Shown: positions 47,875-58,239 of the stretch, one piece after another
Layout: each line of letters starts with the position of its first letter
Numbering within the stretch: position 1 is the stretch's first letter
Source: Rhodocollybia butyracea
Lineage: Eukaryota; Basidiomycota; Agaricomycetes; Agaricales; Omphalotaceae
Reading direction: 5' to 3'
NCBI GenBank assembly: GCA_015501585.1
Contig: JADNRY010000260.1
Location: forward strand, 23,272-87,271
DNA length: 64,000 nt
Position numbers and translations under genes: made by a program
The notes under the pieces: model-generated
Databases searched by the model: none
What the model was told of the DNA's origin: nothing
The model's input: only the letters and a program-made list of their open reading frames with translations

Positions 47875-49023
47875 ATGGCTTACCTTTTTCCCCAGCTAGT
47901 GCTAGTCACAGTGTGCGCTGGTAAGCTCGAGCTGAAGTCTGAACTAGATCTTTTAACTGAACTCGCTTCAAGGCTACGTGCACTGTCAATCCAGTGTTAC
48001 ACTCAAAGTAAATGCCGGAAACAGTGCCATCGCCGATGATATCCCATTGCAACTAGTTGGTGTGGCAGATAATGGCGCAACAACTACCTACATCCAGAAG
48101 TTCGAAAACCCTACGGCCACTGAAACTTTCATCGTGTCTGGGTCCGGGTTCCAACTCCACAAGGGCTCGCGTCACACCATGTCTTGCAGTTCAGTAGGCT
48201 CGAAGGTACAGTGTCAGTTCGGTGAAACGTCTGATCCCTTCAACGTTGATTTTGGCTCCGGTTCCGATGTGGTACTTGCGGTCAAAGCAACCACCCAATC
48301 ATCTCTCAGTCAAACAACAAGCAGGATAACAAATAATATTACACCTCTTGCACCCCCGCCTTCTGTCTTACCCATATCCTCTACAGCCCCTAAAACTACT
48401 GTGCCCACATTCTCTACGCTCGCTCAAGCTACTTTTCCCCCGCCCTTACCAACATCCTCCAGTATGCGCACTGGGAGTGCTTCCCAACACCCGTCCAAGG
48501 CATTGATTGGAGGCACGGTCGCAAGCGTCGTCCTACTTCTTCTTCTTCTCATCTGTTTATTGAGAAGGCGACTCCGGAGAAGGAAATCTGCTCCGTCTGA
48601 GAAGGCTCTCAAAACTCCCATTCCATTGTATGTATACTGGCCGGAAGTTCATAGCTCGACAAGCTTATTTTTTCCGTCATTCTAGCGATACCTCCATTGA
48701 GGGTGCTCCCGGTACTCAGCTCTCCACCTCAGGACAAGGCAAGTTTAATATCTATGGCTACAGATCGTAGTACTCTCTCATGCGACAACCTGCTATATTT
48801 AGGTATTGGCAAATCGAAACGATCAGAGATGCGAGCGCGAGAACGTGCTCCAATTGATGCACAAGGGGAATTCCGTGTTGCTCAGGGGGGGCCGAACAGA
48901 GGTGACAGCGCTCGTAGAGAGAGAACATTGAGTTTAGAGCAAAGAGTGGCCGAAATCCTTGAGCGTGTCCGGATAATGGAAGAGCGAGGAAATCTTCCAC
49001 CTGACTACGAATCTCGGGAATGA
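47875..49023 (+). CDS. Single-pass type I membrane protein, unknown function
   Basis: The ATG at 47875 (context GCCATGG) opens a hydrophobic signal peptide (MAYLFPQLVLVTVCA), followed by an intron that joins to GYVHCQSSVTLKVNAGN. The extracellular part is about 110 residues with beta-rich character, then a Ser/Thr/Pro-rich stalk. It is followed by a 20-residue membrane segment (LIGGTVASVVLLLLLLICLL) and a strongly basic stop-transfer run (RRRLRRRK). The cytosolic tail, in later exons, carries a helical RVAEILERVRIME segment and ends PPDYESRE. This is the layout of a large, poorly characterised Agaricomycete class of mucin-like membrane proteins. Function unknown; no enzymatic motif seen. Confidence 0.7.
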
Positions 49024-50607
49024 GGTTTGTTTCTTTGTTTCAGAAAAATACTTTGTATGTTGCTTTTCTGTACTAGTACTTCGGATTAGAATTGTGCTCG
49101 GTGGTTAGTAAACTGAGTACAATCTCGTTAGCAACTGATACTGGCTGCAGCGAGCAAGCACAGCTTGAAACCTCTCTCCATTTCCCCTACATGACAGCTT
49201 GCATTGTTAGTCAGACATGTCGAGTGCTCTCCAATGGTGTCTACAGCTGCAACTAGTGGCAATCGGTCTTTAGAATCAAAGGACGATCAAATCGATAAAC
49301 AGGTAAACGCAAACGCACTGATCGTGCGAATTACAAGTAACCAAGACTTCGGCGAGCCACCCACGAGAGTCGTCTGATTTGAATCCTTATGCCTCGGTAC
49401 TTACACTAGCAACGAGACCACAGTCGTTGGTACAAACGTCGAACGTTTCAACAGTCTCAGTACACAATTTTAATTAGACGCGACTGACTATGCTGGTGTA
49501 CCAACAGTGACCCGCTAGTACTAGACAAAAATTGGCAGAGCCTACCGCTACAACAAAACAATGTCACCAAGAAGTCAGACATGGATTTCGGGGAGCTGAG
49601 GTCACACCCATTTGGCCACTTATCAGTGAGGTACACAACAGAAAGACCATGGAAACGTGCAAGGAAGATAGAGTCGGTCAACAGCAAGCTGACAGGAAGG
49701 TATCACAGATGTCGGAAAAAGCGGCATTTCTTGCTCATGATATGTTGAAGATGTGATACCTGGAAATTTTCTGCCGCTGAACTGGTAGGTACTACTAGGA
49801 CCTCATACGAGGCACTACCTCAGGATCCAGATAGCAGAATACATACGAGTCAGGCGTATAGCCGTACGAGAATGTAAATGGGATACGGGCCATGCAGGCA
49901 CTATTGGTGATTCTGCCTATTCTCGTCACGGTGACGGCAAAACCGCAGTCACGGCCCAGGCGTCGTCCCCTCCCTCGTCGCTGCCTGTTCGAGTATCAAT
50001 CGAGTATCAACAACTTTTTGTTCGAATCGAAATCCTATTATCTGCTCAGTGCATCATGGTTTGCTGAATTTAAAAACAGGACATTTTAAGACCCCTTTGC
50101 AGAACGAGGAGTTGGACTCGAGACTCAGATAGGTACCCACTCGTGGCTCCCGCCACGCTAGTAGAAGTCAGTGAATATTCAGCGAACTCAACATATGACA
50201 CAAAACTGATAAGTGGATTCGGTACAAACAATGACAATGTAATCTTGCAGATCAAAGCATATTACTGCCAGCTACGGACACTGATGCACTCCTCCCACTG
50301 AAAAAAAAACATCCTGAGAAAGAAGGTCGAAAACCGCAAAGAGGGGCAGCGGGAATAGATGTCCGAAATCGAGTGTGAAAAGTCCAATTGGAAGCTAACA
50401 GTGTCTTGGTCAGCTTGAGATACTACTTAGGTGGAGACGAGGGAAACTCACAAAAAAAAATTATTGAAGGAATAAAAAGGACGCCGAAAAACAATACAAA
50501 AACCCAAAAGAAAGAGCTGGGAGATGGATAAAGGGGGGGGGGGGAGAGAGGGCCAACGATGACGAGTAGACCACCGCTTAATTCGAGCGCGATCCACGAG
50601 ATTCCTG
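49024..50607. other. 1.6-kb intergenic, nothing recognised except homopolymers
   Basis: A plus-strand frame at 49532-49756 has no domain. 50440-50540 holds A-rich runs and a 12-base G run. It lies at the 3' side of the pheromone-type gene. Confidence 0.4.
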
Positions 50608-50781
50608 CTAGGAAATCACGCAGGAAGAGTTGGTGCCATCTCCATTCGAGTTCTCCTTGTCCACAGGCAAAGTTTCGGGTGCAGATGCATTGGACGAAGG
50701 GGCTGCGGAGGGCGTAGCGAATCCCGAGAGGGAGGTAGCGCTTGGTGCGTCTTCGAAAGCGATCATATTCGGAGAATCCAT
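50608..50781 (-). CDS. Lipopeptide mating-pheromone-type precursor ending in CaaX (CVIS)
   Basis: A 57-codon ATG frame whose last four residues are Cys-Val-Ile-Ser, a farnesylation CaaX box, followed directly by TAG at 50610. The body is small, rich in Ser, Pro, Ala and Asn, starts with MDSPN, has no hydrophobic segment and holds a charged KEN step before the C-terminal NSNGDGTNSSC. Basidiomycete pheromone precursors are of this size and build: the Cys is prenylated and methylated, and the mature peptide is cut from the C-terminal part. A TATA box lies upstream (50898-50906). No STE3-type receptor gene is visible in the window, so a role in mating is inferred. Other prenylated small proteins cannot be excluded. 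Confidence 0.6.
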   Translation of the reverse strand: MDSPNMIAFEDAPSATSLSGFATPSAAPSSNASAPETLPVDKENSNGDGTNSSCVIS

Positions 50782-50897
50782 TGAGGTAGATGAGAGATGC
50801 TGGTACCAATCGATACTGGAGTGCAAGGGAAAGTAGCTATGCTTATTTAGCAATAACGGGGGGGAGGAGCTGGGCCCTCAAAATCCAAGCTTGCCCT

Positions 50898-50906
50898 CCT
50901 TTTATA
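50898..50906 (-). promoter_or_regulatory. TATA box of the pheromone-type gene
   Basis: The minus strand reads TATAAAAGG, about 117 bp upstream of the ATG at 50781, a normal core-promoter distance. The ungapped consensus supports real transcription of the short gene. Confidence 0.55.
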
Positions 50907-51364
50907 CCTGTCCCTGGCTTTCTAGCATTGACCACCGTGACAATGGCCACTCTTGTTCCGGATCTACGTAAGTTCTCTTGTTTCACGGTGCAGTATTGTT
51001 CATTTTCGTGGCCACTATCCATAAATAGCCCCGGGCCTTGTTAGATTATTGGTCAGTGTTTCAGATTTGAAAGCATAATAGCGGCGGCACTGCCCTATAA
51101 GACCAAGCTTTGACCATCATTCTATTTATTGTTCCAAATATTGTCAATCGGGTTTAAATTGATGCTACAGAACGCTTTGGCCTTCAAACAATTGCTTTAT
51201 TAGGTAAGTACTATGAAAATGTTTTACGGATCTTGGTTCTTAGATCTTACATAATAGAGATGAAGAATTAACATAAGTAATGACATATTACAGTAAAAAA
51301 AAAAATAGATCAAAAATATGAGGAATTCAAAAAGAGTTTCTTTCCATTTCGCGAAGAGGATCCA
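50907..51364. other. Promoter side of the pheromone-type gene, otherwise empty
   Basis: Upstream spacer. A poly-A run at about 51295 and no gene. Confidence 0.4.
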
Positions 51365-51447
51365 TGATTCGACCCGGGCTCGAACCGGGGACCTTCTGTG
51401 GAACACAAATGTTAGACAGATGCGATAACCAACTACGCCATCGAACC
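51365..51447 (-). tRNA. tRNA-Val (AAC), intron-containing
   Basis: On the minus strand the acceptor strand GGTTCGA pairs with TCGAATC. The T-arm is CCCGG-TTCGAGC-CCGGG. The anticodon stem TCTGT/ACAGA holds the loop CTAACA, giving anticodon AAC, with an intron of about 10 nt (TTTGTGTTC) after position 37. The D-arm (GTAGTTGGTTAT) is present. Confidence 0.92.
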
Positions 51448-51756
51448 ATACATATGCACAGGGGGTCTTACACTATTGGGGGTAGCGTAGGTAGGTTAAA
51501 ACTCCAGGATGTTCCCTGTAAGACCTATGACTCCCGGACCTTAATCCAAGTTCCAACGACCAACCTTCTCAATCTCAACAGCCAACTGTTCATTTCTTAG
51601 ACATCAACCACGATTTCTGCGAGTTCCGTTTGGTCATCCTGCATGTTGAACGAGCAAAAGATCAAAGAAAAAAGAAAGGAGGAACAAGTAAATCAGTACG
51701 TGCGAGTGTTTAAGCATTGAGCATTTTGTGAAGAGAAACAACACGCCTAATGTAGC
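51448..51756. other. Short spacer, nothing recognised
   Basis: Between tRNA-Val and the PPE1 fragment. No feature seen. Confidence 0.4.
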
Positions 51757-52140
51757 TTAGTCCTGTCTGGAAACGATAACCATCTGGATTTTCACTTTCA
51801 TCTGTCCAGTCTTCAACTGTTTATGGAGCCTGTCGGTTCCTGCAAGGACGAGGAATCGGGCCGCGCGAGCAGTAAGGAATCTGGGATTCAGGACAGGCCA
51901 ATCAGCCTTTGGACAGAATGAGCGAGAAATTCTGGGTCCAGGCCAGGCATACACTCGCTCTCCCAATAAGGTGCCGTCGAACGTGACACGCTCCTCCACA
52001 CATCATTGATACATTTGGCGATAAGCTTGACTCGGAGGGTGTGACAAGGGATGGGAGAGATATTCGAGCGGATGTTGCGTTTCGAATGGTTTTGGTAGTT
52101 ACACTAGGCGGTGGTGAGAGAGATGCTTTGACGGAGGTTA
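51757..52140 (-). pseudogene. Protein phosphatase methylesterase (PPE1) pseudogene fragment
   Basis: Three coding pieces in different frames line up, in order, with the C-terminal half of PP2A methylesterase: TKTIRNATSARISLPSLV; then STAPYWESECMPGLDPEFLA; then ARFLVLAGTDRLHKQLKTGQ. The family's LAGTDRLDK-x-L-x-IGQMQG block is clear, but the following histidine motif region is broken (GQMKVKIQMVIVS). Frameshifts between the pieces make it a relic. The family removes the C-terminal methyl ester from PP2A catalytic subunit. A functional copy presumably lies elsewhere. Confidence 0.7.
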
Positions 52141-54103
52141 TTGCCACACGACAGCTCGATTAGCTGGGTATCCAATCGGTTTAGAGATCAAATATGAGTA
52201 TCGTTGAGACGAAACTCACCTTGTCGTCTAGCATCTAAGCACTCCGCATCCACCTCTTGTCAAATCCGTGCTCTTTCTTTAACCATACAAGCAAAATTTA
52301 ATCCTGAATATCCCGCTCCACGCTGAAGCGCCATAACGGTACCTCCAGTGAATCAACCGGAGGTGTAGTACAATCTAGATTCTGGTGTGGTAACGCAACA
52401 ACTTGAAGCACATGCAAGTGAAGAAAAATTGTTCACTCAAGTGATATTGTGCGAAAGTTAGTTTTTTTTTGTTCTTGATTTGTTTCAGTTCAGATTAGAT
52501 CGAGTCAGTCTTAATCATGACTTGTGTCAGAGCTGGAGAGACCACAGACTTGCGCACATTACTGGAGGACCGATGGTAATTTGGCGAGTCAAGCAATCAT
52601 ATATCATTAGCGGGATAAGTCATGGTGGTTGGTCGATGAAATACACGGGCTTCTCGGTCCGATATTCGTTCGAAGTTTATTGAAGCTCAAACATAGGTTC
52701 ATCAACTTGCCCGCTACGTGTGTCTTCTATAGGTAGAAGTCAACTAAGCAACGTATCAAGTATATAGGTATGGAAAGCCAGAACGGTACGCTCTAAGATC
52801 AAAAGCGGCTGGCCAGCCGTTGATGGATTTATAATGCTATGTATGTAGGACCCCAGAGACTTCATATAGGATTATTTACGCAACGTAGAAGCTGTGCTAG
52901 TTTGTTTGTGCCACCGCAATCTTGCTTTTGCGGTGGTATAAACAAACCTTAGGCGCGCCAGTACTTACATACATACATATAAACAAAATAAATATATGGT
53001 AGGCATGGAGTCGCAGAGCGGCCAACTCGCGATATGCTTAAGTACTTCAAGTTGGCAGTGAAGGGTGGATATCAAAAAATAGATCTAGCTGGATGCGAGA
53101 GAAGAAAAGCTCAGAAAATTGCGTTTGTGTGTGTTGAACTGTATTTTCATGGTATTTGTATCCGGATTTCCATCAGTGTACAAGTCCCGGTATAGGGCCG
53201 TAAGTTGGTGCTGAGTTGGTGGCTATAAAGGCCACATGTAGTCAACTGTGAAGCGAGTGTACTGAGTGGGAGACAGTGAGATGTACTATAAGATAGCGGT
53301 AAGTATGCACAATGTAATGCTAGAGTGGACATGTGAAAGTCATAGTAGTGTATAGAGGATCTAAATAGAGCTCTATCGATCGAGCAAGCATCAGTGGTAC
53401 CGGATTGAGAAAGTCAAAGCTGATTATATCTTGATGATCGGATCGTCGTATACACCGCAAATGATGAAGATAACACGTTACACTTGAGGAGAATGGACAC
53501 GCACAATGGCTAAAAGCCTCTGAGAGCGTGAATAAGATGGGGAAAAAAGGATACATTTTGTTTTTGGGCTTCGACTTTATAAAATGAAGGAGAAACAAAT
53601 AAGTAAGCTAATCTGTAAGCTAGTATCAGTACAAAGATCACAAGTAAATAGACGAATAAGCTTACCCTCAGTAGTACACGAGTGTACAACGACTGAGGGC
53701 AATAAAGGAAATTATCGAAATATAAATAAAGTATCGTTGCCGCCTGCCAAGGCGGCTTTTCAATGGGGCACGTAAGTAAAGATAAAGCGACGAAGGTGAA
53801 GGATTTGCCTATAAGATGAGAAATGGGAAAACAATCATGAACGGAGAATTACCTCCCCTTATACCGGCAACGGGCTCGAGAAGCGGGACTCCTAATAGTA
53901 CCAGGGCCAGGCCTCAACACTTTGAATAACGCGAGATGGTCAGACCATCCTCAAAGAGGATGAAGAGGAGAACAGCGATTTGGATTTGAGGGATATGAAT
54001 ATTATCTGTGAAAATGAGCAGCTCATTGCTAAGGCTAGTGATCCACACAATCGGCCAGATGGTGCAGGGATAATTTTATCATACACTCGCAATCCACAAG
54101 TTC
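52141..54103. other. 2-kb intergenic with a strong palindrome
   Basis: No gene supported. Contains the palindrome 52896-52953 and an ACATAC microsatellite near 52970. Frames at 53147-53598 (minus) have no domain. Confidence 0.45.
52896..52953. repeat. 58-bp imperfect palindrome (hairpin)
   Basis: The left half contains CTAGTTTGTTTGTGCCACCG and the right half its near complement (CGGTGGTATAAACAAACC). The inner stem CCACCGCAA/TTGCGGTGG is perfect and closes on an 8-nt loop. Only two mismatches interrupt the arms. Possibly a foldback MITE or a regulatory hairpin; no target duplication identified. Confidence 0.75.
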
Positions 54104-54690
54104 TTAAGCCATCGACGCATCCCTCCTTCCCCCATTCAACCTCGGTCCAATAGCCTGTTCAAGCAATACATTTATTATATTTTCTACCTGTTCAATATTC
54201 CGACGACCCTCGGGCCTCTCTAGATCCCACCGCCGCCTAACCCCAGTTTGCTCAAGCAAGGCTTCTTGTCGCACACCTCCTGCACATTCCAACACCCTCT
54301 CTGATGCCCTCTGGACAAGCTCCTTCACATTCACCGCTTAAATATGCTGCAAGCCGTCAAATGAAGCTAAACATGCCTCCGCTACTGTCCTCCATCACAC
54401 TCCCCTCAGAAATGGAATCCTCCGCTGCTTCCTGTACCGAATTCAACCACATCCTATGCATCTCCCTTGCATACTCACCCATTCCTCCCCTGGACCTTTA
54501 CATCCCTCGGCAAAATCGCCTCCAATAGTAGCAAACGCCCAGCATTTGGTGTCCCAAAGCATAACATAGGCTCATCCCGTGTCATGCCCTTGGCCACCAA
54601 TTCCGTAGTGACCCCACGCCCACAGCCAATCCAACTCGATGTAATCATTCTCATTTGTCTTATCTCCACCTTGTTACTCATCACCTCTCC
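54104..54690 (-). pseudogene. Unrecognised decayed gene
   Basis: Minus-strand pieces with coding-like composition follow each other in shifted frames: LCFGTPNAGRLLLLEAI, GEYAREMHRMWLNSVQEAAE, then NVKELVQRASERVLECAGGV with ERPEGRRNIEQVENIINVLL. Stops lie between them. I do not recognise the family. Confidence 0.35.
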
Positions 54691-54739
54691 CAGAGGAAGT
54701 TTGCATTATGCGCTCTGGTTCACCTCGCCATCATCCACC

Positions 54740-54955
54740 ATTGTCGTGCGTATATAACATCACCACCGTCTCGACTCGATTGGGTGGTAGATTCAGCTAC
54801 ATGCCGGCGCTAGTGTCATTGTCACCTCCATACAGTATTACCATGACGTTACCTTCCTCTCGGTTGGGCGGTTGCATCAGCTACACGCCCGCTAGTGCCA
54901 TCGTCACCTCCATATAACATCGCAACCTTACCCTCTCGATTCGTACAACACCACA
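54740..54955. repeat. 83-bp tandem repeat, about 2.6 copies
   Basis: TTGGGTGG at 54780 recurs as TTGGGCGG at 54863, CAGCTACATGCC at 54795 as CAGCTACACGCC, and GTCACCTCCATA at 54821 and 54904. The unit length is 83 bp, with diverged copies. It may be the 5' flank of the family gene at 55.4 kb or a minisatellite. Confidence 0.75.
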
Positions 54956-55345
54956 ACCTTATCATCTCCTTGATTGGGCGGAGGCGTCAAGACTCAAGAG
55001 TCACTAGTCAAGGCTGAATTGGATTCATGAGGACCAACCTCGTGTCGGTACTGTACAATAATAATCATAAGTGTTTTCGGGGTCTTATTACTAAAAGGAG
55101 GTTGTATCCACCGGCATGAGTGCCAGATGATCCTATCAGCGTGAGCTTTAGAGCGTACCGTTCCGGCTTCCCATATATAGGGCAAAAACATGTAGAATAG
55201 AAACCAGCATCCAGCAACCAACTGTACAGTATTTGTAAGCAAACGTACGAATCTAGATATGTCAAAGCTAGATCTATTGTCCCTTATCGGGCTCTTGCAC
55301 ATACGCGCGGAGTAGTTCAAAAATTTCTTTTGAAATATAGACCCC

Positions 55346-56105
55346 CTATCCTCCGGAGGCTGCGGAGGCTGTGGAATGGCTGTTGTCACTAATGGCTAAT
55401 GGTCAGTCAGCTCAGCTGAGTGCACTACTTATGTTACCCTGCTTACCATTGTGCAGACGGGTCTCTGGGATCGTAAATCAGCTCAGCGGCTATAAAATCA
55501 CTGGGTTCGGACTGATTACCCTCTTGAATATTCTTCCTTAACTCCCTCTGTGGGTCCGACTTCCATTCCTCAACCGCCGGCTGGATCACTTCCTTCCATT
55601 CCTTCAGCCAGGAGTCTCTAGTCTTCGCAAACTGACTATTGGACTCGACTGCTTGCAGCGTGTCAGACGACAAGATTTCTGAATGATCCCATTGATGTCT
55701 TTTCCACCCCTGTTGTCCATCTGGGTCGGTGCGCAGCTCGAAGATTGAACCAAAGATGCTAGCACCCGTAGACTGGATCCACCCAAAACATGGTTGCTTG
55801 CTACAAGCGGTTGCTCCCTGGAGCACAAAACGAACCATCTTTCGATTGGGGACACTGGTTTGACCTTCCTCCATTCCATCAGTCGCTGTTTCCGTGTTGT
55901 AATCGATCTTGTACTTTGTCAGTTTGAACGTTATTTGGGTATTTACGTGTAGGTATGCGAAAGGTGCTATAAAACAACCTAACAAAAACACTACCGCACC
56001 TAACCAGACTATCGATATGTAAGGGAGCGAGGGCGGGTTGTCAGAGATTCCCCGAGGGAAAGCTTTGTAATATCGGATGTACGCGCGCGACTGCTCCAGG
56101 TTCAA
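55346..56105 (-). CDS. Secreted-protein family, copy 3, 5' part replaced by the inverted-repeat arm
   Basis: The body (from about 55928 to 55448) is paralogous to the genes at 12694 and 14716: KIDYNTETATDG, TACSKQPCFGWIQ, GSIFELRTD, RDSWLKEWKEVIQP, AAELIYDPRD. Upstream, the frame continues into the right arm, coding a hydrophobic segment (IVWLGAVVFLLGCFIAPFAY) instead of the signal-peptide exon of the paralogues. No ATG is seen in that part; a TTAG just upstream suggests a further exon, so the start is unknown. The family intron is at 55446-55380 (67 nt, GTAAGCAGGGTAACAT to GACAACAG). The next exon ends at a TAG (55348-55346). In this copy the segment 55519-55490, which starts GTAAT and ends ATAG, is open in frame. 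Confidence 0.5.
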
Positions 56106-57749
56106 GACTGTAGCGCTAACGTGGGTAACTAAGCTTAGACAACTCTTAGAACTAAGTCGAGAGAAGCCTAGTTGAGGTGTACGAGTGTACGAGGGAACCG
56201 GGTATGTATGTCCAAATCAATTAACCCAAACCAAACCAATACAACGAAACTAAGATTCTCCTAGGCAAACTCTGGCTCTAGCTAGAATAGTAATCTCGAG
56301 GTTTGTCAACAACCCTAGGCAAACTCTGGCACTAGCTGCTGTGACGCCGTAAAGTCCTCGACCAAACTCTGGGCCAAGCTACGATATTGTGAGTGAACTT
56401 AATCACTAGGAACTCGTACCACAATCTTAGTGGCTCGTCTAACTTCGTGAAGAAGTCAACTAAGGAACCCTCACTCTGGAGCCGAATAATCCCCTACTAG
56501 AAGCCGTCCCCTCTAAGGAAGCAACTAGATTTGAGTTGATCTGGAGTTCGAGAGAACTCTACACACTTAAATTCGATCAAGATATAAATGGGCTTTGCGA
56601 AGCGCGTGAAGTTTATTACTTTCTTAAGATAACCAAGTCAGGAGGCGTCACGCTACTGATCCCGTGGGGACGTTCTACGGAGCACTGGTCTTAGCGGTCA
56701 AGTCGAGGGCAAGAAACTTGTCTTATTGAATAAATATATCTGGCTTATATACTGAGTAGAGAGAGTTTAATACGAAAAATAGATGAAACAGACACGGAGA
56801 GAGACGGAAAGAGAGTGGAACAGAGGAATCTGGCTCGGAAAGGAAACTCCAGCCTATATATGGTACACACGATAAAGAAATAGTCCATTCTTGGGTATAT
56901 ATTAGAGGTAAAATATGATTTCGTGAGGATTAACATAGTTTTAGAGTGTTTTGATCCGAGCGAGGTTTCTCCGATTACTCCACAATTCTCCGGGGTCAGG
57001 AGTACCTTTACGCTTCATGATCACTCGCCGCCCGGTTTCCCTTGGGTGAGTTTCATTCTATTCCTCGGATAGTTCTGTCCATCCTGAGTGTGATTAACAT
57101 TCTCTCGAGAAGACCTGTTATCTAGCTTTCCAACGACACCACTTATGATAATCTCGAGCAACTGCGCTGAGTATGTACAAGTGATTCCCGATAGTCGGCT
57201 TTAACGGATAAGACCTTCCGTGTATGATTTCTAAGATCAAATGTTTCGATTTGCCAAGGCTATCCCGGCGCGTAGCTTTCCGTAGGTCCGCTAAGCATGT
57301 CTCTACCGTCCTCACGGTCGCGACCGGTGCCGCGAATAGACCTCTACGGTTTCCCTCGGGATTGTTCTGGTCCATTGTTACGGACTGTAAAGTCCACATC
57401 TTAACATAGCTCGTTGGGGGTCTTAGTGCGAGGGATGCCTTCCCTCATAATTCCTTCCCTCGAGTAACGCGTTGGCTTAGTACTTATCCCGCTTCGAGAT
57501 GTCCTGTAGTTTAGAGAGTATACACTCTTGGGTATAACTAGATTGACCGTCTAGCGTCACATCTCCGGGCAGCCCAGGTATCCTCGCTAGCTTGGCTCTA
57601 GGCTACGCTTGTGGGCGTACCTTCACGGCTCGCTGAGTATTATTGTTAAGTTCTTTGCCTCGGCAACAGCTATCACGCTCGGGCTCCGTATAACTCTCTT
57701 ATTGCATTGTATAACACGTACAAAGTGTCAAAATGTACGGTTACACGCC
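56106..57749. other. Non-coding leader part of right arm
   Basis: Same content as 6250-7880 in reverse. No gene supported. Confidence 0.5.
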
Positions 57750-58034
57750 TTAGGCCAATTTTAGGCCTAATATCTCCCCCAAACTAATGATCTGACCGTC
57801 CCCGGTCAGCCCACCAAGCCTAGGATCGACTCTGCTAGCAATCCCTTTTATGTTCTCGGCATTTAGCATTCTAATTCCTTTCCCGCGGACTAGTCTGGAC
57901 GTACTACCCCTAAGTTTAACTGGGATCATTCTCGACGTCGGGCGCTTATGTGAATCAGGTGTCAACAATTGAATTGATCTACAAGACAACATATGCCGCG
58001 GGCGCCTAGACTCCTGATTGGGGTTTCCAATCAT
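57750..58034 (-). other. 94-codon ORF conserved with left arm (coding status unclear)
   Basis: Counterpart of 5965-6249. It lies divergent to the gene starting at 58240. The element CCCCCAAACTAATGAT followed by CTGACCGTCCCCGGTCAG is at about 57776-57810. A GACCG...CGGTC inverted repeat sits next to it. Confidence 0.3.
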
Positions 58035-58239
58035 TTCCTCGATAACATTTTCTTTTAAGTTTAACGTGTTAAGTCTCCGAGAACTCTGAAAACGCCTCTA
58101 TCACATTCGTATTTTGTGATATGTTTGTTTTACGTCTTAAGACAGATGCCGGTCACTTCGGCTACGGCTTCGGGCAATGACCTATTAATAAGACAATGTT
58201 GGAAATTTTCAACAAGTCCCATCATCGTCTCTTACCACC

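Noticed and set aside
50423..50809. 128-codon minus frame overlapping the pheromone-type gene
   Set aside because: Different frame, runs through the G and A homopolymers, no family match; the 57-codon frame has an ATG, TATA box and CaaX end.
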